DNA of 64,000 nucleotides from Acidocella sp. (GTDB lineage Bacteria; Pseudomonadota; Alphaproteobacteria; Acetobacterales; Acetobacteraceae): NCBI GenBank assembly GCA_026224875.1, contig JAMFRU010000056.1, positions 1 to 64,000 of the forward strand, read 5' to 3'. Shown piece by piece: positions 30,212 to 40,507 of this stretch (position 1 is its first letter; each line of letters starts with the position of its first letter). The notes under the pieces were generated by a model. It saw only the letters and a program-made list of their open reading frames with translations, ran no database searches and was not told where the DNA came from. The position numbers and the translations under genes were made by a program.

Positions 30212-30857
30212 CGCGATAGGTATGGATCAGCGGCGGTACGAAGCCATGATCGATCTTGCCGCGCAACCGGCTGATATGCGCTTCCACGATCACTGTTTGC
30301 GGCACGAAATGGAAGCCCCACACATCTTCAAGCAGCATGGTGCGGGTAACGACCTCGCCCTGGTGCAGCAGCAGGTATTCGAGCAGTTCGAATTCCTTGG
30401 GTTTCAGCTCGATCTTCCGTCCGGCACGCTGCACCGTGCGGCTTAGCCGGTCGAGTTCCAGATCCGCGATTTTCAGCTTGGTGCGTTTGGGCGGCGCGGC
30501 ACTGCGGCGGTTCAGGGCGATGAGCCTGGCGGAGAGTTCCTCGAAAGCGAAAGGTTTTACCAGATAATCATCGCCGCCGGCCCGCAGGCCCTCCAGCCGG
30601 TCATCCAGCCCGCCCATGGCGGTGAGGAACAGGGCAGGGGTGTGGATGCTCGCGCCGCGCAAGGTGCGCAGCAGGGTAAGGCCGTCGAGCAGCGGCAGCA
30701 TGCGGTCGATGATCAGCACGTCGAACCCGCCGGCGGCGGCACTCAGCAACCCATCGCGCCCGTCTGGGGCCACGGTTACCTGATGGCCTTCGGGCTCCAG
30801 CCCGGCGCGGAGATTTGCCGCGGCCTTGGGGTCATCCTCGATCAACAAAATGCGCAT
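30183..30857 (-). CDS. OmpR/PhoB-type response regulator
   Basis: MRILLIEDDPKAAANLRAGLEPEG...VLIIDRMLPLLDGLTLL plus winged-helix C-terminus VIVEAHISRLRGKIDHGF; overlaps the kinase gene. Confidence 0.94.
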   Translation of the reverse strand: MRILLIEDDPKAAANLRAGLEPEGHQVTVAPDGRDGLLSAAAGGFDVLIIDRMLPLLDGLTLLRTLRGASIHTPALFLTAMGGLDDRLEGLRAGGDDYLVKPFAFEELSARLIALNRRSAAPPKRTKLKIADLELDRLSRTVQRAGRKIELKPKEFELLEYLLLHQGEVVTRTMLLEDVWGFHFVPQTVIVEAHISRLRGKIDHGFVPPLIHTYRGAGYKIDVA

Positions 30858-30967
30858 GGTTCTGGTTAGCTCATCTCTGCCGCGAGACCAAAGGGATTGT
30901 GGAGAGATTAAATTTCGACAAGGCTGGCGTAGCGTTGAGGTCAAGAATAGGGGCGCAAAGGACATTT

Positions 30968-32305
30968 ATGAGTTTACCGATGTTACGCCGTGTACCCTGG
31001 CTTGGCTGCTGGGTGCTGGCAGCCTGCGCCGCCTACCATCCGGCACCATTGGTCACGATTCCTCATTTGCACAGCCAGCTCGGTACCCTGTGTCTGACCC
31101 GGCCCGATGGTGGCGCGATCTCCGTGGCCGCACCGCTCTCTTTACCCGATGTGGCAGCGCTGGCGGTACTCAACGATCCGGATTTGATTGCTGCCCGGGC
31201 CCAGCATGATGTCGCCGATGCGGAACTATTGAGCGCCGGCCTGCCACCGGACCCTTCCATCAGCGGCGGATTTGGCGCTTTGCTGGGTGGGCCTGGCTCT
31301 ATGCCATCCATCGCCGCCGGGCTGACGCAGGATGTGAGCGGGCTGATCACCTATAAGGCCAACCGCCAGGCGGCCAAGGCTGGGTTGGCCCAGGTGGATG
31401 CCGGTATTCTGTGGCAGGAATGGCAGGTGGCATCGCAGGCTGAGCAGCTGGCGGTTAATCTGGAAGCTGACCAAGCCATCATCGCCAGCCTGCGGCAGGA
31501 GGTAGCACTCCTCGGCCCGATTGATGCCGCGACGCAGGTTCAAATCGCGCAGTCCAACCAGACGATGGTGGATGGCGCGACCAGCCTGGCGGCGCTGGGC
31601 ACGGCGCAAAGCGCGCTGGACGCGGCTATGCAGACCTCGGCGCATGACCACGACCAGCTCGACGCGCTGCTTGGGCTGCTACCCGGTACGGCGGTACCGC
31701 TGGCGCCGGTCGCCGTGCTACCGCCCGCTCCTGGCATACTGGCCCCAGAAATTGCCACGCTGGCGCAACGCCGGCCCGATCTGATCGCGCTGCGTTACGG
31801 CTACACCCAGGCCGATGCGCGGCTACGCGCGGCAATTCTTACCCAATTCCTACCCATCAGTCTGGGCGTTGCCGGGGGGCGGGACACCTCCGGCGTGAAC
31901 ACGGTGGGGCCGCAGGTCACGCTGACTTTGCCGTTGTTCAATCACGGGCGTGGTGCCATCGCCGCCGCCTCGGCCACGCGCGCCGCTTTGGCCGCGCAAT
32001 ATCAGGCGAGCCTGGCCAGTGCCGCAGGCGGGGCGCAGGCTCTATATGCCAGTATTCTGCTCCTGCAAACGCAGGCGGCAACGGCCGAGGCGCAAGCCGA
32101 AGAGGTTGCCACCACGGCTACCTCTGCCCGCCAGGCCTTCACCGCCGGACAGATTTCAGCACCCGCTTTCGCCATATTGCAAAGCGGCGCGGACGAACGG
32201 CAGCGCACCGCCATCGCCCTGCGGGCACAACTGCAAACCGCCGAAATCTCGCTTGCCACAATGCTCGGCCTGGGCCTGCCGCCCCTCAAGGATTCCACGC
32301 CATGA
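30968..32305 (+). CDS. TolC family outer membrane efflux protein
   Basis: Lipoprotein-like N-terminus (WVLAACAAY), helical coiled-coil repeats; first gene of a TolC-HlyD-RND operon. Confidence 0.87.
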   Translation: MSLPMLRRVPWLGCWVLAACAAYHPAPLVTIPHLHSQLGTLCLTRPDGGAISVAAPLSLPDVAALAVLNDPDLIAARAQHDVADAELLSAGLPPDPSISGGFGALLGGPGSMPSIAAGLTQDVSGLITYKANRQAAKAGLAQVDAGILWQEWQVASQAEQLAVNLEADQAIIASLRQEVALLGPIDAATQVQIAQSNQTMVDGATSLAALGTAQSALDAAMQTSAHDHDQLDALLGLLPGTAVPLAPVAVLPPAPGILAPEIATLAQRRPDLIALRYGYTQADARLRAAILTQFLPISLGVAGGRDTSGVNTVGPQVTLTLPLFNHGRGAIAAASATRAALAAQYQASLASAAGGAQALYASILLLQTQAATAEAQAEEVATTATSARQAFTAGQISAPAFAILQSGADERQRTAIALRAQLQTAEISLATMLGLGLPPLKDSTP

Positions 32306-33339
32306 AAAAATTCGCTGTTCTCGGTCTAATGCTGCTGGCCGGGCTCGCTTTTTTCTATCTGCGTAGCGGCACCTCGCCAGCGGCGGAGCCGCCCGCGCCC
32401 AGTGCCGATGTCAGCACCATCCAGCTTGTGCGCCAGACTGTGCCGCGGCAAATCCCAGCCTCGGGCAGCATTATCGCGGGAGCCGCCGAGCAGTCCGTCA
32501 CGCTCGGCGCACCTGGGGTCGTGAGCGAAATATTGGTCCGCCCCGGCCAGGATGTCGCGGCCGGGCAGGCGCTGGCCCGTATCACGCCGGATGCGCAATC
32601 AATCGCTGATTTGCACCGCGCGCAGAATGGGCTTGCCGCGGCGCAGGCGGTGCGCACGCATGTCGCGGCGTTGCTCGCCAGTCATCTCGCCACAGCCGCT
32701 GATCTCGCCGCTGCCACACAAGCCGCGCAGGATGCCGCAGCAAGCCTGCAGGCGCTGCAAACCCTGGGCACGGGCCTCGACCATACGATACGCGCCCCTT
32801 TCGCTGGCATTGTAACCGCTATATCCGTCAGCCCTGGCGGCACCAGCCCGGGCGGCACCATCCTGTTCAAGCTTGCTGCACCGGGCGGACTAGTGGCCTT
32901 GGCTGGGCTTACGGAGGTGCAGGCGGCGCGCGTCACGCCGGGCGATGCCGCGATGCTCACTGCCCTCAACAGCAACACGCAAACCGCCGCCGTTGTGCTG
33001 CAGCGCGCCGCCATGCTCAACCCGCAAACCGGGCTGGTGGATATCATTTTGGTGCCGCAATCGCCTTTACCGTTGGGTGAACCGCTGGCACTTACCATTA
33101 CCGCCGGCAGCGTGGACGGCTATCAGGTCCCGCGCAATGCGGTGCTCAACGATGCTGAGGGCGACTACGTCTACCAGCTCGACGCCAAATCCATCGCCCA
33201 TCGCGTAACGGTGCATGTGCTGGAAGCGGGTGGTGCGATGAGCGTGCTGGCCCCCGATCTTAACCCGGCGTTCCCCCTCGTCACCACCGGCGCCTACCAG
33301 CTGGCCGACGGTATGCAGACCCAGGGAAGCGGGCATTGA
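32302..33339 (+). CDS. RND efflux periplasmic adaptor (HlyD/AcrA family)
   Basis: IPASGSIIAGAAEQSVTLGAPGVVSEILVRPGQDVAAGQALARI, TIRAPFAGIVTAISVSPGG. Confidence 0.9.
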   Translation: MKKFAVLGLMLLAGLAFFYLRSGTSPAAEPPAPSADVSTIQLVRQTVPRQIPASGSIIAGAAEQSVTLGAPGVVSEILVRPGQDVAAGQALARITPDAQSIADLHRAQNGLAAAQAVRTHVAALLASHLATAADLAAATQAAQDAAASLQALQTLGTGLDHTIRAPFAGIVTAISVSPGGTSPGGTILFKLAAPGGLVALAGLTEVQAARVTPGDAAMLTALNSNTQTAAVVLQRAAMLNPQTGLVDIILVPQSPLPLGEPLALTITAGSVDGYQVPRNAVLNDAEGDYVYQLDAKSIAHRVTVHVLEAGGAMSVLAPDLNPAFPLVTTGAYQLADGMQTQGSGH

Positions 33340-36300
33340 GTTTTGCCGCCTGGGCGGACCGCCACCGCCGCTCCATCCTCACTCTGGCCGCGGCACTCGC
33401 ATTGGCCGGTGTAGCCGCCGCTTTATCACTGCCCATAGGGTTGTATCCGGATGCCTCCTTCCCCCGCGTGCGCATAAACATCGATGCCGGGAGCCAGCCG
33501 GCAACGCAGATGGTGCTCCAGACGACCCAGCCCATAGAACAGGCGGTGCGCGCGGTGCCTGGCGTGGTGGATCTGCGCTCTAGCACCTCACGTGGATCGG
33601 CGCAGATAACGGTGGATTTCGCCTGGGGCACGGATATGACCGCCGCCACGCTGAACGTGCACGCTGCCCTTACGCAAAGCCTTGGCAGCCTGCCGCACGG
33701 CACCACCTACACCGTGCTGCGGATGACGCCCAACGTCTTCCCCTTCATGGCCTATGCGCTAACCAGCCCAAACGTAGGCCAGGTGCAGCTGCAAAATATC
33801 GCCACCTACCAGATGGTGCCGCTGCTCTCCGCCATACCAGGTATCGCCCGCGTGCAGGTGCAAGGCGGTGATACAGGCGAGATCGAGGTCGATGCCGATC
33901 CACGCCGTCTGGCGGCCTACCACCTCACGCTCGACGACCTCACCAACGCGCTGGCCGCCACCAATACGCTGCAAGCGGCGGGGCGGGTCGAGGACCACGA
34001 TCGGCTCTATCTGTTGATGGCGGATAATGCGCTGCACGGGCTGGATGATGTGAAACAAACCGTGCTGAGCGCAGGCCCCGCCGGCGTGGTGCGGTTGCAG
34101 GATGTCGCCAGCGTGCAGCAAAGCGTGGTGCCGCAATTTCTCGGTGTAGATGCCGATGGCAAGCGCGCCGCAACATTGTTGCTCTACCAGCAGCCGGGCA
34201 CGGATATGGTGGCGATTGCGGGAAAGGTGACGCAGGCTTTGGCCGGTTTCGCGCCGCAGATGCCGCCGGGTGTGACGTTAAGCAAATGGTATGACCAAAG
34301 CGAGCTGGTGCTGGCCGCCGCCGGTTCAGTGCGCGATGCCATTCTCATCGGCATCGTGCTTGCCGCCATTGTGTTGCTGATGTTTCTGCGCAGCTGGCGG
34401 GTCACTATGCTCGCCATCACCATCGTGCCGGCCTCGCTCGCCGCTGCCATATTGGTGCTCTCACTGTTCGGCATGAGCTTCAACATCATGACCTTGGGCG
34501 GTCTCGCCGCCTCGGTCGGTCTGGTCATCGACGATGTGATCGTGATGATCGAACATATCGCGCGGCGCAGCACCGGCGACGAGCCGCGCGATGAGCCGCG
34601 CGAGGGCAGGTTATGGGTGCTGCGCGTAGGTGCCGAATTTTTTCGCCCACTCACCGGCTCCTCCGCCGCCACCCTCATCGTCTTCGCACCACTCGGCTTT
34701 CTCTCTGGCGTCACCGGCGCTTTTTTTAAGGCGCTGTCCCTTACCATGGCCGCGACGCTGATCGCCTCCTGGGCGCTCACGGCACTCGCCGTGCCGCTTA
34801 TGGCCAGCACCGTCATCGATTTTCAGCGCTGGCACGACCCGGGCGCGAAGAATGACGGCAGACTCGCGCGGCTGCATGCGGCGTGGCTGGCGGCATTGTT
34901 CCGCCGTCCCTTTCTGCTCGGCATCGCGGCGGCTGTTCTCATCGCCTTGGGGGCGTTTTCCTACAGCCAGGTGCAGACCGGATTCATGCCCAACCTCGAC
35001 GAGGGCGGCTTCGTGCTCGACTATCTCACCGCCCCTGGCACATCGCTGAGCGAGACGGAACGAGAAATGGCGCAAATTGAAACCATTTTACGCAATGACC
35101 CCGCCGTTGCCAGCTTCTCCATGCGGGCTGGCGCCGGCATGGGCGGCGATATCGCGGAATCGAACAAAGGCGATTTCGTCATCCGCCTGACGCCATTGGC
35201 CAAGCGCCCCGGCATCGATGTGGTGATGGGCCGCATCAGCGATGCCATCACCGCCCATGTGCCAGGTGTTACCATCGATCCGCACCAGTTGATGGGCGAT
35301 GAGATCGGTGACCTCACCGGCGTGCCGCAACCAATCGAGATCAAGCTCGCTGCCACCGACCCTGCAGCACTCGGCCAGGCGGCTTTGCGCGTGGCCGATG
35401 CCATCGGCAAAATCCAGGGTGTTAATTCCGTCGATGACGGCATAATCCCCGCCGGTGACGCCATCGACTTTACAGTGGATTCTGCACACGCGGCGTCACT
35501 GGGGTTGGATCCCGCGCGCATCGCCGCCATGGTGCAGACCGAGATGGCCGGCACGGTCGCCACGCAATTTGCCGGCACGCAGCAATTTATCGGCGTGCGG
35601 GTGCGCCTTACCGGGGCGGCTCAGCTCAACACCGACCAGCTGGCGCAACTGCCCATCGCCACCCCATCCGGCGCGTTGGTGCCGCTCGGCAGCATCGCAA
35701 GTTTCACCATCGTGTCCGGCCAGCCGGAAATCACGCGGGAAAATCTGCAACAGATTGTGGATGTCACCGCGCGCCTCACCGGGCGCGGCCTGGGTACGGG
35801 CATAGCAGATGTGAAAACCGCGCTCGCCAAACCCGGCGTGCTCGGCCCTGGTGTCACTTACACGCTGGGCGGGCTATACCAGCAACAACAAATCGCTTTT
35901 GCCGGACTGCTGCGGGTTTTCATTGCGGCATTGCTGGCGGAATTCATTCTGCTGCTGGCTCTGTATGAGCGATTTCTCTGGGCGCTGGTCATCATGGGCA
36001 CGTCGCTACTCTCCACCAGCGCCGTGTTCACGGGGCTGTACCTCACCGGGCTGGAGCTCAACATCACGGCGCTGATGGGCATGGTAATGATCGTCGGCAT
36101 CGCAACAGAAATGGCGATTTTCTTCGTCTCTGAATTTCAGCATCTGTCCGCGGAAATGCCCCTGCGTGACGCGCTGCTCACCGCCAGCGCCAACCGGCTG
36201 CGTCCCATCACTATGACCACGCTGGCCGCTATTCTCACTTTGTTGCCGCTGGCGTTGGATGTGGGTCAGGGGGCAGGGATGCAGCAGCCGCTCGCTGTCG

Positions 36301-36413
36301 CCATTATCGCGGGGTTGCTGGTGCAATTTCCCTTGGTGCTGCTAGGGCTGCCGGTACTGTTTTTATTCATCATGCGGCACAGTTATCAGCCACCTGTATC
36401 CTTTCCTGAATGA
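33336..36413 (+). CDS. RND efflux transporter permease
   Basis: 1025 aa; GLYPDASFPRVRINIDAGSQPATQM, PIEQAVRAVPGVVDLRSSTSRGSAQITVDF, GGLAASVGLVIDDVIVMIEHIARR. Confidence 0.95.
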   Translation: MSFAAWADRHRRSILTLAAALALAGVAAALSLPIGLYPDASFPRVRINIDAGSQPATQMVLQTTQPIEQAVRAVPGVVDLRSSTSRGSAQITVDFAWGTDMTAATLNVHAALTQSLGSLPHGTTYTVLRMTPNVFPFMAYALTSPNVGQVQLQNIATYQMVPLLSAIPGIARVQVQGGDTGEIEVDADPRRLAAYHLTLDDLTNALAATNTLQAAGRVEDHDRLYLLMADNALHGLDDVKQTVLSAGPAGVVRLQDVASVQQSVVPQFLGVDADGKRAATLLLYQQPGTDMVAIAGKVTQALAGFAPQMPPGVTLSKWYDQSELVLAAAGSVRDAILIGIVLAAIVLLMFLRSWRVTMLAITIVPASLAAAILVLSLFGMSFNIMTLGGLAASVGLVIDDVIVMIEHIARRSTGDEPRDEPREGRLWVLRVGAEFFRPLTGSSAATLIVFAPLGFLSGVTGAFFKALSLTMAATLIASWALTALAVPLMASTVIDFQRWHDPGAKNDGRLARLHAAWLAALFRRPFLLGIAAAVLIALGAFSYSQVQTGFMPNLDEGGFVLDYLTAPGTSLSETEREMAQIETILRNDPAVASFSMRAGAGMGGDIAESNKGDFVIRLTPLAKRPGIDVVMGRISDAITAHVPGVTIDPHQLMGDEIGDLTGVPQPIEIKLAATDPAALGQAALRVADAIGKIQGVNSVDDGIIPAGDAIDFTVDSAHAASLGLDPARIAAMVQTEMAGTVATQFAGTQQFIGVRVRLTGAAQLNTDQLAQLPIATPSGALVPLGSIASFTIVSGQPEITRENLQQIVDVTARLTGRGLGTGIADVKTALAKPGVLGPGVTYTLGGLYQQQQIAFAGLLRVFIAALLAEFILLLALYERFLWALVIMGTSLLSTSAVFTGLYLTGLELNITALMGMVMIVGIATEMAIFFVSEFQHLSAEMPLRDALLTASANRLRPITMTTLAAILTLLPLALDVGQGAGMQQPLAVAIIAGLLVQFPLVLLGLPVLFLFIMRHSYQPPVSFPE

Positions 36414-36479
36414 TGAGCGAGGGAGGGAAGAAAAAAGCCAAACAACCGCTCCTCACCAAGCAGAAACACACGCAAGCCC

Positions 36480-37198
36480 TTCGGAAAATATCTTGCCGCC
36501 CCGCCATTTCGCCGAACACCTCAATGTCGTCAAGCTTGATGCCCAGGGACTTGGCCACGACACTCACCGATTGCATGAAGCCATGGGCGTGGTGGTGCAG
36601 CAAAGCCGGGTCGAACACGCCGGTGACGGGGCGGCCGAAGCCCATGCCACCGGTCACTTGAACGTCAGGACAGCTCAGCGGAATATTGGCGAATTCATCA
36701 ATGATCATGCGCTCCATACCGCGCGGCAACCATGGGCAGCGCCTCGGAGCTGAAACCCGGGCCGGCGCCGCTGGCGTGGATCGAGGCACTGCCCTTGCGG
36801 CACGCTTCCTCGGTGCGGCGGCGCACTTCGGGGTCCATGTAATCGGGCTCCAGGTAGTCGGTCCGCGAGGTCGCGGTGTTGATGCCGGCTTCCAGGAAAC
36901 GGCAGATATCGTCGAGATTGCAGCCATCTTGCACCGCCACCACGCAATCTGGTTTGGCGGCGATAATCGCCTCGATGTCGCGTGTGGCCTTTATGCCGGT
37001 CGGTGGCAGGCCGCAAAGCGCGCCGGCATCCTTGCCCTTTTTGGCGGCGGAGTGGACATATACGCCGACCAGCTCGAATTACGGGCTGCGGATCAGCTCG
37101 CGCAGACTGGTCTCGCCGATCCGGCCGGCCGGCCATTGTGCCACACGGTAGACGCGATCGGGATCAGGCAGGCGCAGGGGGGCAATTTTAGAGTTCAT
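36480..37198 (-). pseudogene. Degraded DapB-like (dihydrodipicolinate reductase-type) NAD(P)-dependent oxidoreductase
   Basis: From ATG at 37198: MNSKIAPLRLPDPDRVYRVAQWPAGRIGETSLRELIRSP*FELVGVYVHSAAKKGKDAGALCGLPPTGIKATRDIEAIIAAKPDCVVAVQDGCNLDDICRFLEAGINTATSRTDY. TAA at 37079-37081, a frameshift near 36730 into GMERMIIDEFANIPLSCPDVQVTGGMGFG, and no C-terminal part after ~36485. Confidence 0.8.
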
Positions 37199-37337
37199 GG
37201 TGTCGTCCCCATCGTTTGTTGTTTATGGCGGATCATCCCATGGTGGGATGGCGCAGAGTCGTCCGTGCATCCCGTGATGCGGTGTCCGGCAGCCTGGCAG
37301 TAGGCAGACCGCAGTGCGGCACGGAGGAGGTCGTTTT

Positions 37338-38648
37338 TTAATTCGGAATCGTTATGTTGAATTCGTAACCGCTGCTCGTAACAGCCTTATAGGAATGGTC
37401 GCTGTCCGCCACTCCTTTCCAGGTCGAAGAGATGAGGTAGACAGGCCCGCTACCTGGGGGCCCGGCAGGCAGAATGCGAATTTGATGCGGGCCGGCGCTG
37501 AGTGCCGAGCGCACAGCCACTACTTGCGGCGGCCCGGTGCGTAAAGCTGTAATCGTGACAGGTGGACCAATATCCTTGCCATCAACTTGTATGCGCACAT
37601 CGGGGGCAATCCCAGTCGCATCTCGCGCAAAATAGAGCAATTCCGGTGTTATCATGTATTCCAATAGGTTGAACTGCGGCTGGTCAACACCGTAGAGCGG
37701 GTCTAGCCGCATTGAATAATTCGGTTTCCACCAGGCGCCACCGCCCCAAACCGCCACACCCCAGAAAACATCTGGAGCGGTTGCGATATTTTGGAGAAGC
37801 TGCTGAAAAGCGGCTAATCCAACAGGGCTGGACGGCACACCGGTCTCACCTAAAAACAGCCTGACTTTGGATTGCCGGGACCAGGCAATGGCGCCAGCGA
37901 GCCGCTCAACGCCGACGGTAGGAGATGCAATTTGTTGCCGGTATGTGCCGGTATTATCGGGGTCGAGATATAAATGAAGTTCCAGCACCCAGTTTTTGTC
38001 CGGGTCTACAATGGTCCCGGTAAAAGGCTGGTCCGGCGTTATATCACTCGCAGTGCTCCAATGGCTGTGCGGTACAATGATGACACCGGAAAACCCCGCT
38101 TCACGAATCACGGCAATCGCTTTGTTCCACACAGGTGCATAATCCGAATCCGCGCCTGTGTGGGGTTCGTTCATCAAGGCGATCGCGACATCGTCATGTG
38201 CGAATGTTGCTGCAATGCGTTGCATCAGGTCCAGATAGTCCTGCTGGGTTATGGGGTTTTTTAAAATATCCTGTGGCTGTCCAGCGATGGGATAAAAACC
38301 ATAGCCGTGCGGATCGAGCACGGTGATCGCACCGGCAGCGCTGTCTTTCGCAATAATAGTCTTGAGGTATCCAACCATATTTGGCGCCAACGGTTCGTTT
38401 GGCACCGGCTGAAGGCGGATGATTTGAAATGGCACACGGATAAGCTGGACGCCGCGGGACAGGTAATAGCTTGGATCAGGTACAGAGTAATTGGTCCCCG
38501 CAAGGGGGCCCTTGCCGAACTCAAGCCCGCTCTCGTTGACGCCCCATAGAATATTATCTGATGGAGTTAGCGCCTTGACCGGATGTATCGCGACAAAAGC
38601 AGCCAGGAGTACCGTGAACAAGCCGAGTATAGGAGAACGAAATTTCAT
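37338..38648 (-). CDS. GH5-like endoglucanase/glycanase with possible C-terminal carbohydrate-binding domain
   Basis: Signal peptide MKFRSPILGLFTVLLAAFVAIHPVKA; IALMNEPHTGAD (acid/base Glu) and VRLFLGETGVPSS (nucleophile Glu). Confidence 0.88.
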   Translation of the reverse strand: MKFRSPILGLFTVLLAAFVAIHPVKALTPSDNILWGVNESGLEFGKGPLAGTNYSVPDPSYYLSRGVQLIRVPFQIIRLQPVPNEPLAPNMVGYLKTIIAKDSAAGAITVLDPHGYGFYPIAGQPQDILKNPITQQDYLDLMQRIAATFAHDDVAIALMNEPHTGADSDYAPVWNKAIAVIREAGFSGVIIVPHSHWSTASDITPDQPFTGTIVDPDKNWVLELHLYLDPDNTGTYRQQIASPTVGVERLAGAIAWSRQSKVRLFLGETGVPSSPVGLAAFQQLLQNIATAPDVFWGVAVWGGGAWWKPNYSMRLDPLYGVDQPQFNLLEYMITPELLYFARDATGIAPDVRIQVDGKDIGPPVTITALRTGPPQVVAVRSALSAGPHQIRILPAGPPGSGPVYLISSTWKGVADSDHSYKAVTSSGYEFNITIPN

Positions 38649-38649
38649 C

Positions 38650-40128
38650 TTATCTGCCTCGTGCATGCAATAGGGTTTCGATGACCATTTTTGTGCTGTG
38701 TCTCCAGAAAATGCCAAGCGCCAGGGCGTATGAAGCGCCGCCAACCACACAAAGCAATAAGAGGCGAGGGGGATTGCCAAAGCCCGATAAATAATGCCCG
38801 CATATTTGCACGACAACGAACATGAATGTCGCCGAGCTAACCCCGGGAAGTAACGCGCCGATCCATTGTCTCGCAGAAATATCAAGGCACTTTGAAACCA
38901 TGATGGCCGACAATGGAAACACGATCAAATAGGGTAGTACGAACGGCAGAGCGAGCATATGTATTTTCAAAGCTATAAAGCAAACAACGAACAATGTGGT
39001 GAGGATTGAATAGGCCAAAGAAGCGATCAGACACCACGACGGTTTGTTTTTTAACAAAAACACATTCTCATTATAGTTGAGCAGTACAAGGGCCAAGCCG
39101 CCGATGGTTAACGTTTGCATGATCGGCCCGGCAGCGGCCCAATTGGGTCCAAAAATCGTAATGACGGCGTCATGCGCAACCGCGGACGCGCCAAAAAAAA
39201 CCGGGGCGCAAACCACACAGAGAAACTGCAGAGAGTTGAGCGCACCGCGCCGCAGGCGGTCGGGATCGTTCTGAATTTCTGCCAGAGACGGCAGGGCAAT
39301 GCCTTTTATCGGGCCGCCGGCAACGAGTTGAAGTGCCAGCCTGATCCGCTTCCCAACGTTGTAATAACCGGCACTGACCGGCCCGAAAAACAGGGCAACC
39401 AGAAACGTGTCGCAATTTTGATTGATGGCATAAACAACACTGTTCGGCATGATGCGGTACAGAAACACGAAAATTTCAGATGCTGTTTCTGTGGAAAAAT
39501 TGAAGGTTGGACGCCAAGGGCAAACGATCCAGATTAAAGCCACGGACAGAATCGCAGTGGCAACCTGCTGCCCAACGAGGGCACCGACACCGTAGCCTTT
39601 GACAGCCAGAAAAAGCCCCAATGCACCGCCGGCGATGGCGCCCGTCAGGCCGCGAATGGCCATCGATTTAAAACGGAAATGCCGCATCATCCATGTTTCA
39701 TGCGTGCGCGATAGGCCCATGAACAGAATGATCACACTCATTGCCCTGAGGACCGGCTGCAGGCCAGGCGCATGGAACAGTTTTTCCGCGAACGGGGCAA
39801 AGGCCTGAAGAATTACGAAACACGCGACCGACAGCCCGATGGTGATCCAGAATGCGGTTGTGTAATCGAGATCAACCGCCCGCTGTTTCCGGACGGCAAC
39901 AGTGGCGACGTTATAAAGGACCAGCATCTGCAGGGTTTGCAATGCCAGAAAGCAGATGCTGATAAGGCCAAAGTCGCGAGGAACGATAAAATGGGCCATG
40001 GCCGCGAAGACGGCGAATGAGGTGCCCTGCACGCCGGCCATTTCGACCGTAATCCAAATCGCGCTATGTGCAACGCGTTTCTTGAGCGAGGTCTCCGTCG
40101 TGATTGGGCTCTCTAACGGAATGCTCAT
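38650..40128 (-). CDS. Polysaccharide flippase (Wzx/WzxC-like oligosaccharide translocase)
   Basis: 492 aa, ~12-14 TM; SAIWITVEMAGVQGTSFAVFAAMAHFIVPRDFGLISICFLAL; EPS gene context. Confidence 0.87.
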   Translation of the reverse strand: MSIPLESPITTETSLKKRVAHSAIWITVEMAGVQGTSFAVFAAMAHFIVPRDFGLISICFLALQTLQMLVLYNVATVAVRKQRAVDLDYTTAFWITIGLSVACFVILQAFAPFAEKLFHAPGLQPVLRAMSVIILFMGLSRTHETWMMRHFRFKSMAIRGLTGAIAGGALGLFLAVKGYGVGALVGQQVATAILSVALIWIVCPWRPTFNFSTETASEIFVFLYRIMPNSVVYAINQNCDTFLVALFFGPVSAGYYNVGKRIRLALQLVAGGPIKGIALPSLAEIQNDPDRLRRGALNSLQFLCVVCAPVFFGASAVAHDAVITIFGPNWAAAGPIMQTLTIGGLALVLLNYNENVFLLKNKPSWCLIASLAYSILTTLFVVCFIALKIHMLALPFVLPYLIVFPLSAIMVSKCLDISARQWIGALLPGVSSATFMFVVVQICGHYLSGFGNPPRLLLLCVVGGASYALALGIFWRHSTKMVIETLLHARGR

Positions 40129-40507
40129 TTAACCGCCTGCGTAATCTTCGCGAAACGATGCATCGGCCTTCCCCACAAAATCCAGCAATGCCGGCTCCTT
40201 CAAAAAAACATACGCCCAACCAACAGCATGTAACGCGTCGCAGGGTATCATAACCAGCGGCAAAAGCACGTATAAATTCCGGGCTGCTCGTAGGTGGACA
40301 TAATATTATAATCGGGGGGATGAATTCGCTAAACCTGCTCTGCTATATTGAATCACATGAAAATTGAGAAAAACTCTTTCGTACCCTCCATTTTTTGTGG
40401 GTTTCCGGCCTCGTGTGTGGCATGCTCGCAGGCGTTCTCTATGTGCGGGAGCGCCGTTTGTGGCATCACTACCAGGCCATTTTGTGGGCTAATATTGGAG
40501 GCAGTTA

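Noticed and set aside
30642-30869. 75-aa plus-strand ORF upstream of the TolC gene
   Set aside because: Antisense to the response regulator gene and lacking family features.
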